Source: Nymphaea colorata
Taxonomy: Eukaryota; Streptophyta; Magnoliopsida; Nymphaeales; Nymphaeaceae
Length of the DNA: 26,276 nt
Reading direction: 5' to 3'
NCBI RefSeq assembly: GCF_008831285.2
Contig: NW_022205163.1
Location: 1 to 26,276 of the forward strand
Shown in pieces: positions 1 to 9,879 of the stretch (the stretch's first letter is position 1; each line of letters begins with the position of its first letter). A program made the position numbers and the translations under genes. The notes under the pieces are model-generated. The model had not been told where the DNA came from. It ran no database searches and saw only the letters and a list, made by a program, of their open reading frames with translations.

Positions 1-840
1 TCTCCCAACGGTGCATTCAAGGATTTCTATGCGAGTTTGCTTCCTTTCCTCACATTGAACCAATAATAATTGAAGAACGTATCATATTTGGTCTATTTTA
101 ATGCGTATTGCTGTTTTTACTGGTTAATTCTAATGTTTCCCCAAGATAGTGCAGTATTCATTATTAATCACAACATCTATAAGAGTATCGAGTGTATGGT
201 GCGATTGTCTTTTGTGGATAGGGATAATCTTGCTATGATAGCGATTAGAATGTTGGAAGCATTGCTTGCTAATACTCATCTTTATGAGGAGAAGTTTACA
301 TTAAATGACTTCTTATAAAAGATGCTTGAACTGATCAAGAATGAAAGCGTCTGGGTAGGTATGACTGCTTATGCTTTGATATTTCAGCTTGTTGAGAATA
401 AAATAATTGCAGCCTTATAGATTGCCGAACTCAAATATATAAAAGAAAGGCTTAGAAAGGAAGAGAATCTAAATATCCTGCATTGTCTGGTCATGATTTA
501 CTCGAGGGCAGAATAGGAGGCCTAAGATGTAAGATATTCTAATGTTACCAAGCGGCTTTTCGGGTAAATCAAGTCCAGGTGCCCTCAGTATACGAATTTG
601 CACAGCTTCATCGATGAGAAGGTCAAAAGATTTAGACAAAATGATGATGAACTATCCATAAATCTATCATATATTTAGCTTGAATGCCATGAAGCCATAT
701 TTTAGCCATTTTAATCATGTTTTTATTGCCTTTTTATATTGTTATGCGTGGTGTTAGTATTATTAAGTTCAGAATGTCCTTACTGCCACATGGTTAGTCA
801 TTTTTTTTTATCAGGTTTACAGCTAATCCAATTAACTTGA
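1..840 (+). CDS. Helical-repeat-like hypothetical protein, 5' end cut by window edge
   Basis: The frame is open from the first base to TGA at 838-840 when TAA/TAG are read as Glu. The first ~215 residues are Leu/Ile-rich amphipathic helices with regular spacing (for example 'AMIAIRMLEALL' and 'TAYALIFQLVENKI'), as in HEAT/armadillo-type solenoids. I cannot name the family. The last ~45 residues are very hydrophobic ('CLFILLCVVLVLL') and Cys-rich. They may be a tail anchor, or the true end may be earlier if a small intron near 749 (a 20-nt GT-AG candidate at 749-768) is removed. The start codon is outside the window. TAR codons occur throughout (for example 88-93, 316-318, 517-519), so under the standard code this would look like several fragments. 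Confidence 0.55.
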
Positions 841-1213
841 CCAAGTTCTCCTGCGTCTCGAGCCCGGAGCTGGTCCGCAAATATTTTTCCTGTAAAATTC
901 TTTTTCCAAGAGAGTTGAAGTTTTTATAGTTGTCAAAGCTGCTTTGTGACTCTGGCTTGACTTCATGGTAAAAATATAAATCAGCGCACTGAGTTAGAAT
1001 TTGAGCAGTATTATATAGGGTAACATAAAGACCAAATACAAAATGTAATTTTTGGTGGGGATTTTGGCATATTTTGGAAGAAACAATATAATTTGATGAA
1101 TTTATGAATAATGCTTGTCCTATCGTGGTCTAAAAATCCGCTATCCGTCTAATTGAACCTAAGCTATCGGTTATATTTATAATCAAATTAATTAGGCAAC
1201 CTCAGAAAACTCA
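841..1213. other. Intergenic AT-rich spacer
   Basis: No frame on either strand gives convincing protein. It is AT-rich and lies upstream of the first paralogue, so it probably holds the 3' end of the left gene and the promoter of the next. No clear TATA box or other motif stands out. Confidence 0.5.
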
Positions 1214-2155
1214 ATGTTGACAATCCCTAAGTTCCAACTCCACAAGACTAGCAGCAATCATGTGAATCCTTTTGCCGTGATCGATGGTGACTATGGAGAG
1301 GAGGACTCTTTCATCAAAATCCTCATTGAAAATCACTAATCCTCTGAAACTGACCCTTCAAGCCCGGAAAAACATACCGAATGGGGATAAAACAACGATG
1401 TCTTTGCTGCCATTGATGATCTTATAGGATTCTAAGAAGAATTCGACGGATTTAAGAAACACTCTCAGACATGCATGATGGCTCACAGATAACTTTCCCA
1501 GTCAACCAACATTCCAAAACATTTAAATGCTCCCCCAATCAGCTCCTCCTCAAGTGAGGATATAGATATGGAACTTTAGAGCAAAGATTTCTCCTTTTAG
1601 GGAAACTCACTTGACGTGGTCATATCTTCACAACTGGAATAATAAAAAAATCAGCCTCCTACCACTAAAAAGCTATGCTCGAAGAGCATCCCAGATCGTC
1701 CCTAAGCGGCTGCTCCAAAAGAGAAGAAGGTTCGGAAATGTAAGAAAGATGAACACAAAAATATGTGCGGCTATTCCTTCAAATTCATTATCAAAGAATT
1801 TCTCTCGAAAAAATATGAGCCATTTTTCAACAAACTTTGTGATAAGTGGAATGTGACGAACAAGAAGGAGGTCATAGACTATTATCAATAGAAGCGAAAA
1901 TCAGCTATCCCGCTGATGAAGCTCCATTCCTACCTAAACTTTAATTAGCATGGTCCTGGGCACCCTTTGAGAAAGGTGAAGCAAGTCTTCCATAGTTTCT
2001 ACGTGTGGTATATGAGAAAACGATACACGCTGCACATCCTAACCGGAGATAAGATTGTTCACAAGGAGAAGTACCTTTAGGCCAAGAATTATTTGATATA
2101 CCTGCCCGATCTCAAATAAAACGGCAAGTTTAGGGCTGGCTCGTCCGAGTGGTGA
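1214..2155 (+). CDS. Tandem paralogue A: hypothetical protein with conserved C-terminal domain
   Basis: A 313-residue intronless frame from ATG 1214 to TGA 2153-2155. The N-terminal block has 'NPFAVIDGDYGEEDSFIKIL', the middle is Ser/Pro/acidic and probably disordered, then a Lys-rich linker ('KEKKVRKCKKDEHKN', possible nuclear signal), and finally a compact ~125-residue domain starting 'GYSFKFIIKEFLSKKY' and including 'HGPG', 'FYVWYMRKRYTLHIL' and 'AKNYLIYLPD'. The same layout recurs in the gene at 2473-3446, so this is a local duplication. I do not recognise the C-terminal domain. Its basic/aromatic content would suit nucleic-acid or protein binding, but that is inference. Start choice is supported by the paralogue, which begins in the same way (ML....KF). 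Several Glu positions here are TAA/TAG where the paralogue has GAA/GAG. Confidence 0.8.
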
Positions 2156-2472
2156 GCACGATATTGATAGATAAAGTAATTTTTGTTTATATTTGCGCAT
2201 ATGAAAGAGCTTGGTAATATTTGACTAATAGACTTGAGGGATCTAGCAAAGATCTGAAAAAGATAGATATTACCATCTATCATAAGCTTTTTCTCTCAAG
2301 ACCTTTTTCTAGGCTGGATTTTCCGAGCTAGGAAGGATCCAGATATAACCAAACACTCATCAATAATATGGCTATCTGTAGGAAGAGTTATACTGTCAGA
2401 AATCATATATTGAGTATTTATCAACATCATCAATTACCATCCATAATAATAGTTAATCTCTCCATATTCGGA
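2156..2472. other. Spacer between tandem paralogues
   Basis: About 320 bp with no supported gene. The frame of paralogue B stays open upstream to ATG 2368, but those codons have no counterpart in paralogue A, so I treat them as 5' untranslated/promoter sequence. Confidence 0.5.
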
Positions 2473-3446
2473 ATGCTGTCCTGCTCTAAGTTTTCACCCA
2501 ACCAAGAGGAAATCATGGATAATATCAATCCCTTCGCGGTGCTCGACAATGACTGCGGGGATGAAGAGTCCTTCATTAAAATCCTCATGGAAAATCATGA
2601 ATCGTCCGAGTCTTCTCCTCCTCGAGAAGAAACGGGAATTAGAAACAGGTAAAACTATGGTACCTTCAAGGTTATCAATTAATTCACGCGAATCTAGGCG
2701 CCGACTAAAGCGGCCTCTGATTTTTAAACCCAAAGGGACGTCCAGAAATAACTTTCCCCCTATTTACGCTTCAGAATTCTTTAAGTGATCCATCAATAAG
2801 CTCTATGTAAAAAGAAGATCAAGATATCGACCTGTGGAGCAATGAGATCGAACGCTTAGAAAACGAATATATCTCGACAAGATCAGTTCAACCGAACCAA
2901 AATAAAATTAAAGTCCCACCCATCAGAAAGATACGTTCAGCTCACATCCCCAACCGCCCGAAAAAGACATCTTTAAAGGAGAAGAGTGAGAAGAAACATC
3001 CAAAGAAGGAGAAGAAGGTAAAGAAAGTCAAAAAGGATGAGCGCAAGAACATGTACGGCTACTCATTCAAGTTCATTGTAAAAGAATTCCTCTCCAGCAG
3101 GTACAGGGCATTTTTCGACAAACTTTGTGTGAAATTCGGGGTGACTAACCAGGCAGCAGTCCAGGAATACTACGAGGAGAAGCTAAAATGGTCAATCTCG
3201 CTAAAGGATTTACGCTCTTATCTCAACTATAACGACCATGGCCCTGGAGACTAACTAAGAGGAGTCAAGCAAGTCTTCCAGGGCTTCTACGTATGGTACA
3301 TGAGAAAGAGATACACTCTCCACATCCTGACTGAGGCCAAGATTGTCCACAAAGACCCCTATCTGGAGGCCAAAAATTACCTGATCTACCTGCCCGACAT
3401 CAAGGACAAATCCAAACATCAAAGGGCCAGTTCATCTGACCGATGA
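2473..3446 (+). CDS. Tandem paralogue B: hypothetical protein with the same C-terminal domain
   Basis: Paralogue of the upstream gene, ~324 residues. It begins 'MLSCSKF', then 'NPFAVLDNDCGDEESFIKIL', matching the start of paralogue A. The C-terminal domain ('GYSFKFIVKEFLSSRY', 'HGPG', 'FYVWYMRKRYTLHIL', 'LEAKNYLIYLPDIK') is strongly conserved, while the Ser/Lys-rich middle has diverged. The reading frame changes by -1 at the C5 run 2756-2760. There is no GT-AG intron there, and adding one C would make 'KELSP...' align with 'RELSQ...' of paralogue A without a gap for 19 residues. The simplest reading is one missing base in the assembly. A real frameshift or recent decay is possible but the domain downstream is fully intact. 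Ends at TGA 3444-3446. Confidence 0.75.
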
Positions 3447-3920
3447 GCATGATTATTCCCATAGCATTCATTATAATTCAAAATTAAACAAGCTGATCAA
3501 GATTAGAAAGTACGTTAATGGCCACTCTTCATGAGAAAGATAAAACTAAATCCTACTATAAGAAATAATTATCTCTGAATTTTAACTATTTAATTTAGTT
3601 TTAATCATGCCTTTTGGTCCATCAACCATATAAACTTCTTTTTTGAGTGAAAAAAGAAGAATTTTGTATGTCAACAACAAGTGATAAGATTCAAGAGGGC
3701 CAATTTTTATCTACTAATGGTGATTATGGAATAAGCTACTAACCTTATCACCAATATTTAAACCCATCACTCAGAATGACCAGGCTGGTTAATTGCTTAT
3801 CGTAATAAAATATATGTAAAAGGGAAATAACCCCCGTCCAAGAGCCAGCCACATCATCACCTTTCCTTCGAACAGCAAAAGCAGTTCCCAAACATTCAGT
3901 ATAGGAAGCTCTCTCTTCAC
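3447..3920. other. Intergenic spacer upstream of the TTLL gene
   Basis: About 470 AT-rich bases with no coding frame I can support. The TTLL frame is closed by a TGA at 3777-3779, and the first in-frame ATG after it is 3921. No recognisable regulatory motif was seen. Confidence 0.5.
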
Positions 3921-6419
3921 ATGACCGACCAGCCGAAGTACCTAATCAAGTTCTCCAAAATGGGCAATCAAGCAAACACGCAACCCATAAGCCTCCCACC
4001 ATAGAAAGAAAGGTCAGCAGAACAATCAATCTTTGGACTACCCAAAAACAACAGCTATTTCAAGAAGCGAATCTTCATAACTCCTGGGAAATTTTCCTCC
4101 AAAGAACGAGTGCAAGAATTGCTCGAAACCGACCTCGTGAGAAAGCAACTAGACGATTTACAGGCACGCGAGGGCGTGAACCGCGATCAACAAGTGGTCT
4201 TTAATTCTGCTCTGCGTGAGTTTGGCCTCGTTGGTGGTGAAGATTTCCAAACCAACTTTAGGCAGAATAGTAGGCAGTATCAAGGTTACCGCAAGCGTGC
4301 CAGCGATAAGCAAAAAGACCGTCTGAAGCCCATCATTAGTGATACCCACATCAATAATGGATGCATGGATTGGATTTTTTCAACGTTGGCAAAATAATCT
4401 TCTCGATATCGATAAACAAAAGAGATCTACAAGCCTGCTAGCCCGTTCAACGTAAGATTAACCAGATTCTGGATCTAATAAATTTATGAAAGATGTTAAC
4501 TCCATAAAGGACAGAATTTTAAGTAAAAATCGAGGAATCCTCTTCCATCACTCAGCCGTTGAGGCAGATTCTCCTGAAATCAATGAAGATATCAAGATGT
4601 CCACTCTTTCCCCAAGGCATAATTTTCTGTCTGAGCACGAAATTCAGCCTTTTCGTCTTTAAACAGAAGATGGTCCTCGAGTTGGGATTAAAGGCGAGAC
4701 AGTTTTGCATCTCTTACGCAAGGATCAGTAATCCCATCTCAAATCGCCGGAAAAGTAAAAAATCAGTCCTGTGAGAAGGCATAACAACAAGCATTTTAAT
4801 ATTCCATTCTAAACCTACTACTATAGAGATCTGATTTGGAAAGTAAACTTTTCAAACCAACGCATCGTCTAAATACCTCTTTAATACGAGCATCGACTAA
4901 AAGTCTTTGTGGGAAAAGGCAATAATTCCTGCATGGTCAGTGGCTTTGTTGCGAGAAGGCCATGGTTTGCCTTTACTGATAAAATGGAATAGGCCAATTT
5001 TGTATGGACGCAGCTCAAGCAGCTCTCTTTCATTAAAAAGCAGTAACATTTCAAGGGATAAATCGGAATTGAGCAGCGAGACAAAGCAAAATATAAAGCC
5101 GATTCCATCCTTACGGACATTGACTCTCATAACTTTAAGACTTATTTCAAGACTTACTTTAGTTCTTAAGAACGTAACGATTAGAGACTGCTTTCTCGAG
5201 TAAAACACCTTAAGTATAGACAAGTTGTAAAAGCCACTTAGCTAGAAAACTAACGGGTGCATAACCATCTAATAAATAACTATGTGCTGGGAAACAAAAA
5301 AGCACTTTTTAACACAATGAGCAACTATTATCAAGAAATGAAAGAAGATGTATTCAACTATCTTCCTTTAACCTTTCACATCAAAGATGGCCAATAGGAT
5401 AAGAAGTATTTTTAGTTTCTGCGTTACTACCACAAACGTGCGAAGTAAATTGCCAAAACAAATCAGTAAAAGGGAAGACAAAAGGAATATAATGCTTGGA
5501 TTGTGAAGCCAGGTGAGAATAGTAATCGAGGTAATGGCATCAAGATGTGTCTAACGCTTGACCAAATCAAAGCTATTCTAAAAAAGAAAGAAAAGTATGG
5601 GGACGGAAGCTATCGCACCTTTATTGTCCAAGCCTATATCGAGCGTCCACTCCTTTACTTCAAACGCAAGTTTGACCTTCGGCATTACATAATGATGACC
5701 TGTGTTAACGGAATCGTCAAAGGCTACTGGTATAAGCATGGATACGTGCGTACCACCTCTAGTGAATATACACTCTCCCAAAACGCAGGCAGCATCCATC
5801 TCACCAACGATGCAGTCCAAAAAAATTTGCCAGATTATGGAAAGTATGAAAAAGGAAATAAAATCAGCTATGATGAACTCAGTGCCTACATCGATAAGTA
5901 TTATCACAGGCAGGACAAGAATTTCAACAGCTATATATATCCACGAATGAAAGTAACATCAATTTAATGTAGAAAATAGCAACTGATGCAATGAGAGCTT
6001 GCTCTGGAGGAATTGACCCAGCAAAACTGCAAAACAATTTTTAAATATTCGGCATGGACTTCATGATTGATGCTAATCTAGAAGTTTGGCTCATCGAAAT
6101 CAATACTAACCCATGCTTAGAGCTTTCCTGTCCTTTACTGGGCTGCATCATTCCAAAAATGGTTGAAAATGCTTTAGAGTAAAATTTCCATTAATGAAGA
6201 TTGACGTTGGATGCCATATTCCCTCCTCCAGTTAGATTCTGTCCGAAGGGACTTCATTACTATAAAGAGTTATAGAAGGAAAACAAGTTTGAGTTGGTTT
6301 ACGATGAACGAGTCGAGAGGCTTTATACAGGTTCGCTTCAAGTTTTAGACAACAAGCTCCTGTAAGAAGAGGACGACACGTTCGAAGACTGCGGACAGGA
6401 GTGGTAAGAAGACAAATGA
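3921..6419 (+). CDS. Tubulin-tyrosine-ligase-like (TTLL) protein, probable tubulin polyglutamylase/glycylase
   Basis: About 812 residues after removing three micro-introns (4321-4339, 5953-5972, 6179-6199). Residues 1-310 are a variable extension. The TTL/ATP-grasp domain then follows: 'KVFVGKGNN' and 'FVWTQLK' near the start, 'LGNKKALF' and 'YLPLTFHIKDG', the ATP-binding segment 'AWIVKPGENSNRGNGI', 'RKFDLRHYIMM', 'YVRTTSSEYT', 'GMDFMID', the catalytic 'WLIEINTNPCLE', and the closing 'LTLDAIFPPP'. TTLL enzymes ligate amino acids (Glu or Gly) onto tubulin tails or other proteins with ATP; substrate type cannot be read from sequence. The tail is acidic. Without splicing, frames break exactly at the three junctions, and each splice restores family sequence. 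The start is the first ATG after an upstream in-frame TGA. Confidence 0.92.
4321..4339 (+). other. 19-nt intron in TTLL gene
   Basis: GTCTGA...CATTAG. Removing it joins the N-terminal frame to the frame that continues into the TTL domain ('SIMDAWIGFFQRW'). The frame change is +1, matching 19 nt. No conserved sequence flanks it, so the exact edges are less certain than for the other two. Confidence 0.65.
5953..5972 (+). other. 20-nt intron in TTLL gene
   Basis: GTAACA...ATGTAG, phase 0. Splicing gives 'YPRMK|KIATDAMRACSG', the expected family sequence; unspliced, the frame reaches a stop without the catalytic segment. Confidence 0.88.
6179..6199 (+). other. 21-nt (3n) intron in TTLL gene carrying an in-frame TGA
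   Basis: GTAAAA...ATGAAG. Splicing gives 'ENALE|LTLDAIFPPP'. Its length is a multiple of three, so retention would not shift frame, but it contains an in-frame TGA at 6195-6197. Confidence 0.85.
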
Positions 6420-6490
6420 GTTCAAGCATCATAAGTATAGCAATATATGAGTTATTGATCAATTTTTATTCTTACTTTAAAAAAATTATA

Positions 6491-8091
6491 ATGATAAAGG
6501 GAAGAGATATAGTCATCATCGGCCTATTTTTAATCATCTCTACGCTGCAGTGCCATTATAGCTGCTAGACATGCACATACGAATGGTATAGCTATTGCAC
6601 AACTTGTCCAAAATCATCTTCAATAACCAAAGTCAACGGATATTCATCAAGCCTGATTGGCATATGCAGCGATATCAGTATCAATAACGTTAATGTCTTT
6701 GGGATCTTTCTACTTATCATTATCATTGCATCCTGCATCATATTTCCTACAGAGGAAATGGTTCATTTCGCCATTTTGATTCAATCATTGGGATTGCTAT
6801 TCTTAGTATAAGTGCTTTGGTCTGTTCAAACACACTACATTCTCTAAGCCTTTTCCTATCTTATGCCTTTTAGCAAGATAAATTATTTGTTTATTCAATT
6901 ATCCGGTAAAATCTCTCTGTTCAAATCCTAAATGTTCTTCAAAACAACGCAAATTACAACGAATTTCTCGATCTTAGGCCCTATAAATCTATTCTTAGTC
7001 TTAGTGATGATTGCAATTCCTATATTCAAAGCAATTAGAAAAAGAATAAACAAGTAAAGGGCTAATTGTTTACCAGATGTTATGCTGTCAAGGATACTTG
7101 TTTGCATCAATTTTGCTTATCTACTATTGATACAATAGACGATGCTTATAATCTTCCTTGGCTTGAGATATGGTGAAATGAATGTAGGGGATATTCTAAT
7201 TGTTATTCTCTATATGCTTTCCCTTATCTTCTACTCAATAAACCAATGGTTTTATTCTTTTGCTTTCTTCAGAAGCAAGTTTGCTCAGTTCAATATAATC
7301 CTGATCAAAGTGCTTTCGCCGATCTTTATGGTCTCACCCATGGAGGTTCACTATCTCTTGTTCTTTTATCTCTTCATTTTCTTGAGTGTCGATACGATCA
7401 TCACGAATAAAAACAGAAACAACAATGCAATCAATCGTCTTTTTTACTATAAATTATACAGTCTGATTGCAATAATTATGCTTGTTGCATATTACAGCAT
7501 CTAAATAGGAAAAAATAAATAAGATTCTTCTTACACAGCTGGCATTTTAACAACTCTTGCTCTTTGCGGCCTACTAAATCTGTTTGCCATATAGTTTGTC
7601 ATATAATGTAAACAAAAATATTGCGTATAGTAGAAAAAATAGAAAAATAAAAGATAAGATAACATCGAAATCACCAGATAATAGATAAACATGTCGAAAA
7701 GGAGAGGGGATAAGTTTTAAACTTACGATTTTACTTCCCTTCCTCCACAAAACATAGAAGAAGAGTTTCAAAAAAGCTAACTTATCTGCCTTCCTATGAC
7801 CTTAGTCACAAAGCACAAGTAAAAGGCATAATCTCCCTAGTAAAATATGTAACAACCAAGTAATTCGGCAAAAATAAATTCAAAGATTCTTCAAATAGGT
7901 ATGACTCTACTTCTTCTGTGATTCAAGGCACAAATCAATAGATTATCGAAACCTTTGAGGACATACAGGTAGAATTGAAGGAAAAATAGCCAAAAGAGTT
8001 AGTGGAATCACAGGTAATATAGACCAAATAAAAAACTGCAACCCAACCTACTCCTAAGAGAAGAGGTAAAAAGAGAAAGAGATAGGAATGA
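6491..8091 (+). CDS. Cys-rich multi-pass membrane protein of unknown function
   Basis: The protein starts with a signal-like segment ('IVIIGLFLIISTLQ') followed by a short Cys-rich motif ('CETCTYEWYSYCTTC'). This is typical of the many ciliate surface proteins with furin/growth-factor-receptor-like Cys repeats and a multi-pass C-terminal half. At least six hydrophobic stretches follow ('GIFLLIIIIASCIIF', 'FLVLVMIAIPIF', 'VGDILIVILYMLSLIFY', 'LIAIIMLVAYY', 'AGILTTLALCGLLNLF'), then a Lys/Glu-rich cytosolic tail ending 'PKRRGKKRKREE' and TGA 8089-8091. The tail needs a +2 frame change. A 23-nt GT-AG intron at 7608-7630 would supply it, but both frames are open to ~7900, so a 29-nt intron near 7899-7927 is also possible. 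About 525 residues with the first choice. Ligand and role unknown. Confidence 0.6.
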
Positions 8092-8129
8092 TGGGCATAA
8101 AATTCTATCCTTTATCAATTTTCAATAAG

Positions 8130-8897
8130 ATGAATGAATAAGTGAGCTGGCGATTGAATCACTGCCAAATCTCATAATAAGTTGTATTACAATAAATTTG
8201 ATATAGATATTTGTTACGAGCTTTTCTTCCTATCAGTCACACCTATACTCAAACAAGGGAAAGATGTCCTGATAAATAAAGAGCTTCCTTTGTGGCTTTG
8301 CCTATCCGACCATATGAAACTCCTCTAAACACCACTCATTGAAGGTCATATCGTCAGTTTCCATTCTTTAAAGCCGTTGAGGAGTATTTTTATTTAAATT
8401 TCTGTCGCTATCATCCAAAAAGGCATTCATTTTATCTTCAAAAAGGCCATTTTCTTCCATTTCTTCATATCCCTCCTCCCAATCTACCTCATTTCTATAA
8501 TTTGCACTTCTCATTTCTTTCTTTCTGCGATAATTTTGATTCCTCAATATTTTCTTCGTTTATTGCTTACTTGCTGCCTGTAGTGATAAACTATCTCAAA
8601 GTGATCACTGCTTGCCAAACCAAGGTTTTGTTCAACTTCATCTCTTAGAAAGGTCTCCTTCAGAGCGAAAGGATTAATTTCTATGTATTAAAACTATCAA
8701 CTACGATTCGAGAAAATAGAGCTCCGTCGTTGACTCTGATCAATTCTTATAAAAGGAAAAAGGCTCTTAAGATTAGATAAGCATTTGCTTTGTAAAATTG
8801 GCGTGAAAGATTCAATGGAAATGGTACAGAAGATGCCCAACAACATTCGCCGTTTATTTTTAATTTTAATAAGCACTAAATGATTATAATCCAGTGA
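8130..8897 (+). pseudogene. Possible ABC-transporter (ABCC-like) N-terminal fragment
   Basis: Weakly supported. One frame from ~8182 reads 'ELFFLSVTPILKQGKDVL...ELPLW', which resembles the linker before the first membrane domain of ABCC transporters (F-W-x-PI-x-x-G pattern). A later frame gives 'INFYVLKLSTTIREN', like the 'IY.K.LKLS' segment of the first transmembrane domain. Joining them needs a ~40-nt intron at 8142-8181 and a 26-nt one at 8558-8583. The frame then ends at TGA 8895-8897, with no Walker A/B or signature motif, so even if the family is right this is a truncated copy. A competing open frame at 8350-8580 ('SYRQFPFFKAVEEYFYLNF') could instead be the real coding sequence. Function not assigned. 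Confidence 0.25.
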
Positions 8898-9092
8898 AAA
8901 TCGGTGCAGTTTTAACCAAAAAAGATCGAGTTTTCGTCTGATAGATTAAGAGTTAGGATCAAGAGAAAAAATCAGAAGTAGCATAGGAAAGATTTTTATA
9001 AGTGACAAATAAAGCAAAATCATCTTAAATCATATGTGTGGATTATTTGAATATGGCGGATAGAAAAAATAGCAAATAAGATGAATGCTTCA

Positions 9093-9813
9093 TCAATCAG
9101 TAACAAATTGTCCTGTAACTATTACATTTGGGTTTTGCTGATACCCCTGAGGAGAAGGGTAACCGCCAGGTGGAGGAGCGTTGGGGTAATGCTGCTGGTA
9201 AGCTTGCAGTGCCTGTTGCTGTCATATTGCATCCTCGCCAGTTCTGCTCGATGCTGACTTGAAGGCCTTATGGGATGTCCGGCCTAGTTGACAGCTTGAG
9301 CTTGATCTCCTCCCCTCCAAAGTATAAAAGGGAGAAAGATAGCCAAGCCAACGCCTACTATCAGAACTCTCTTAAGGAAACGCTTATTTTTCTGCATAAC
9401 TTCTTCCTCCTCAGGAGTAAGATCGAATGAATAACGGTCGGTTTTCTTTGTTCATAAGGCTATTCGTTTTGCCTTTGGAAGCGATCATTCATTTCGTTAT
9501 TGAACTTGACATAGAAGCGTTCTTTATCATACTGTTTTCTCATTTTTTCATTTGCGAGTACCTGCTTTGCTTAATTGAGATCGTTATAGGTGTCCCTATG
9601 AGATGGATTGATGGAGGGATCATATATGTGGGCTAATTTTGAGTATGATGCATGGATTTGATCTGTCGTTGCATCCCGAGGCACGTCAAGGATGCTGTAG
9701 TAATCTTTGTTAGGGTTTATTTTTGGTATTTGAGAATAGAGGAAACGGTTGAAAGATAGAGGAGAGGGCGGAATTCTCAGAATAAGTCTCTGAGTAATTT
9801 TTCGGATCAGCAT
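9093..9813 (-). CDS. Divergent mitochondrial-type J-domain (DnaJ-like) protein with degenerate HPD motif
   Basis: The N-terminus ('MLIRKITQRLILRIPPSPLS') is basic, without acidic residues, and looks like a mitochondrial targeting peptide. Residues ~36-100 are a J domain ('DYYSILDVPRDATTDQI', 'SYSKLA', 'LNEAKQVL', 'MRKQYDKERF'). The HPD motif that stimulates Hsp70 ATPase is replaced: 'LAHIYDPSINP' where active proteins have 'YHPDxNP'. A single transmembrane segment ('VLIVGVGLAIFLPFILW') and a Gln/Pro/Gly-rich tail ('HYPNAPPPGGYPSPQGY') follow, ending 'VIVTGQFVTD'. Loss of HPD suggests a J-like regulatory subunit (compare Pam16 or similar), by inference only. The frame shifts by -1 twice, at an A4 run (9442-9445) and near 9220. 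These look like missing bases; 65- and 74-nt introns are formal alternatives. The conserved J-domain Glu in 'LNEA' is a TAA codon. Confidence 0.75.
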
Positions 9814-9879
9814 AATCCGATTTATTATAATATTTGTTTATCTTAAAAAAGCTCATTAAATAAAATTTTGATTTTAGAT

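Noticed and set aside
5578-5907. Open frame on the minus strand across the TTLL domain
   Set aside because: It is antisense to a clear TTL domain with catalytic motifs.
5953-6199. TTLL frame breaks as signs of a pseudogene
   Set aside because: Removal of 20- and 21-nt GT-AG segments restores family sequence exactly at both sites.
7034-7070. A 23-nt GT-AG candidate intron in the Cys-rich membrane protein
   Set aside because: Removing it leads to a TGA within ~40 codons, while retaining it keeps the frame open through further transmembrane segments.
9121-9240. Plus-strand open frame over the J-protein tail
   Set aside because: The minus strand gives a Pro/Gly/Gln-rich tail ('HYPNAPPPGGYPSPQGY') that continues the J-domain protein and ends at a TGA, so the plus frame is its shadow.
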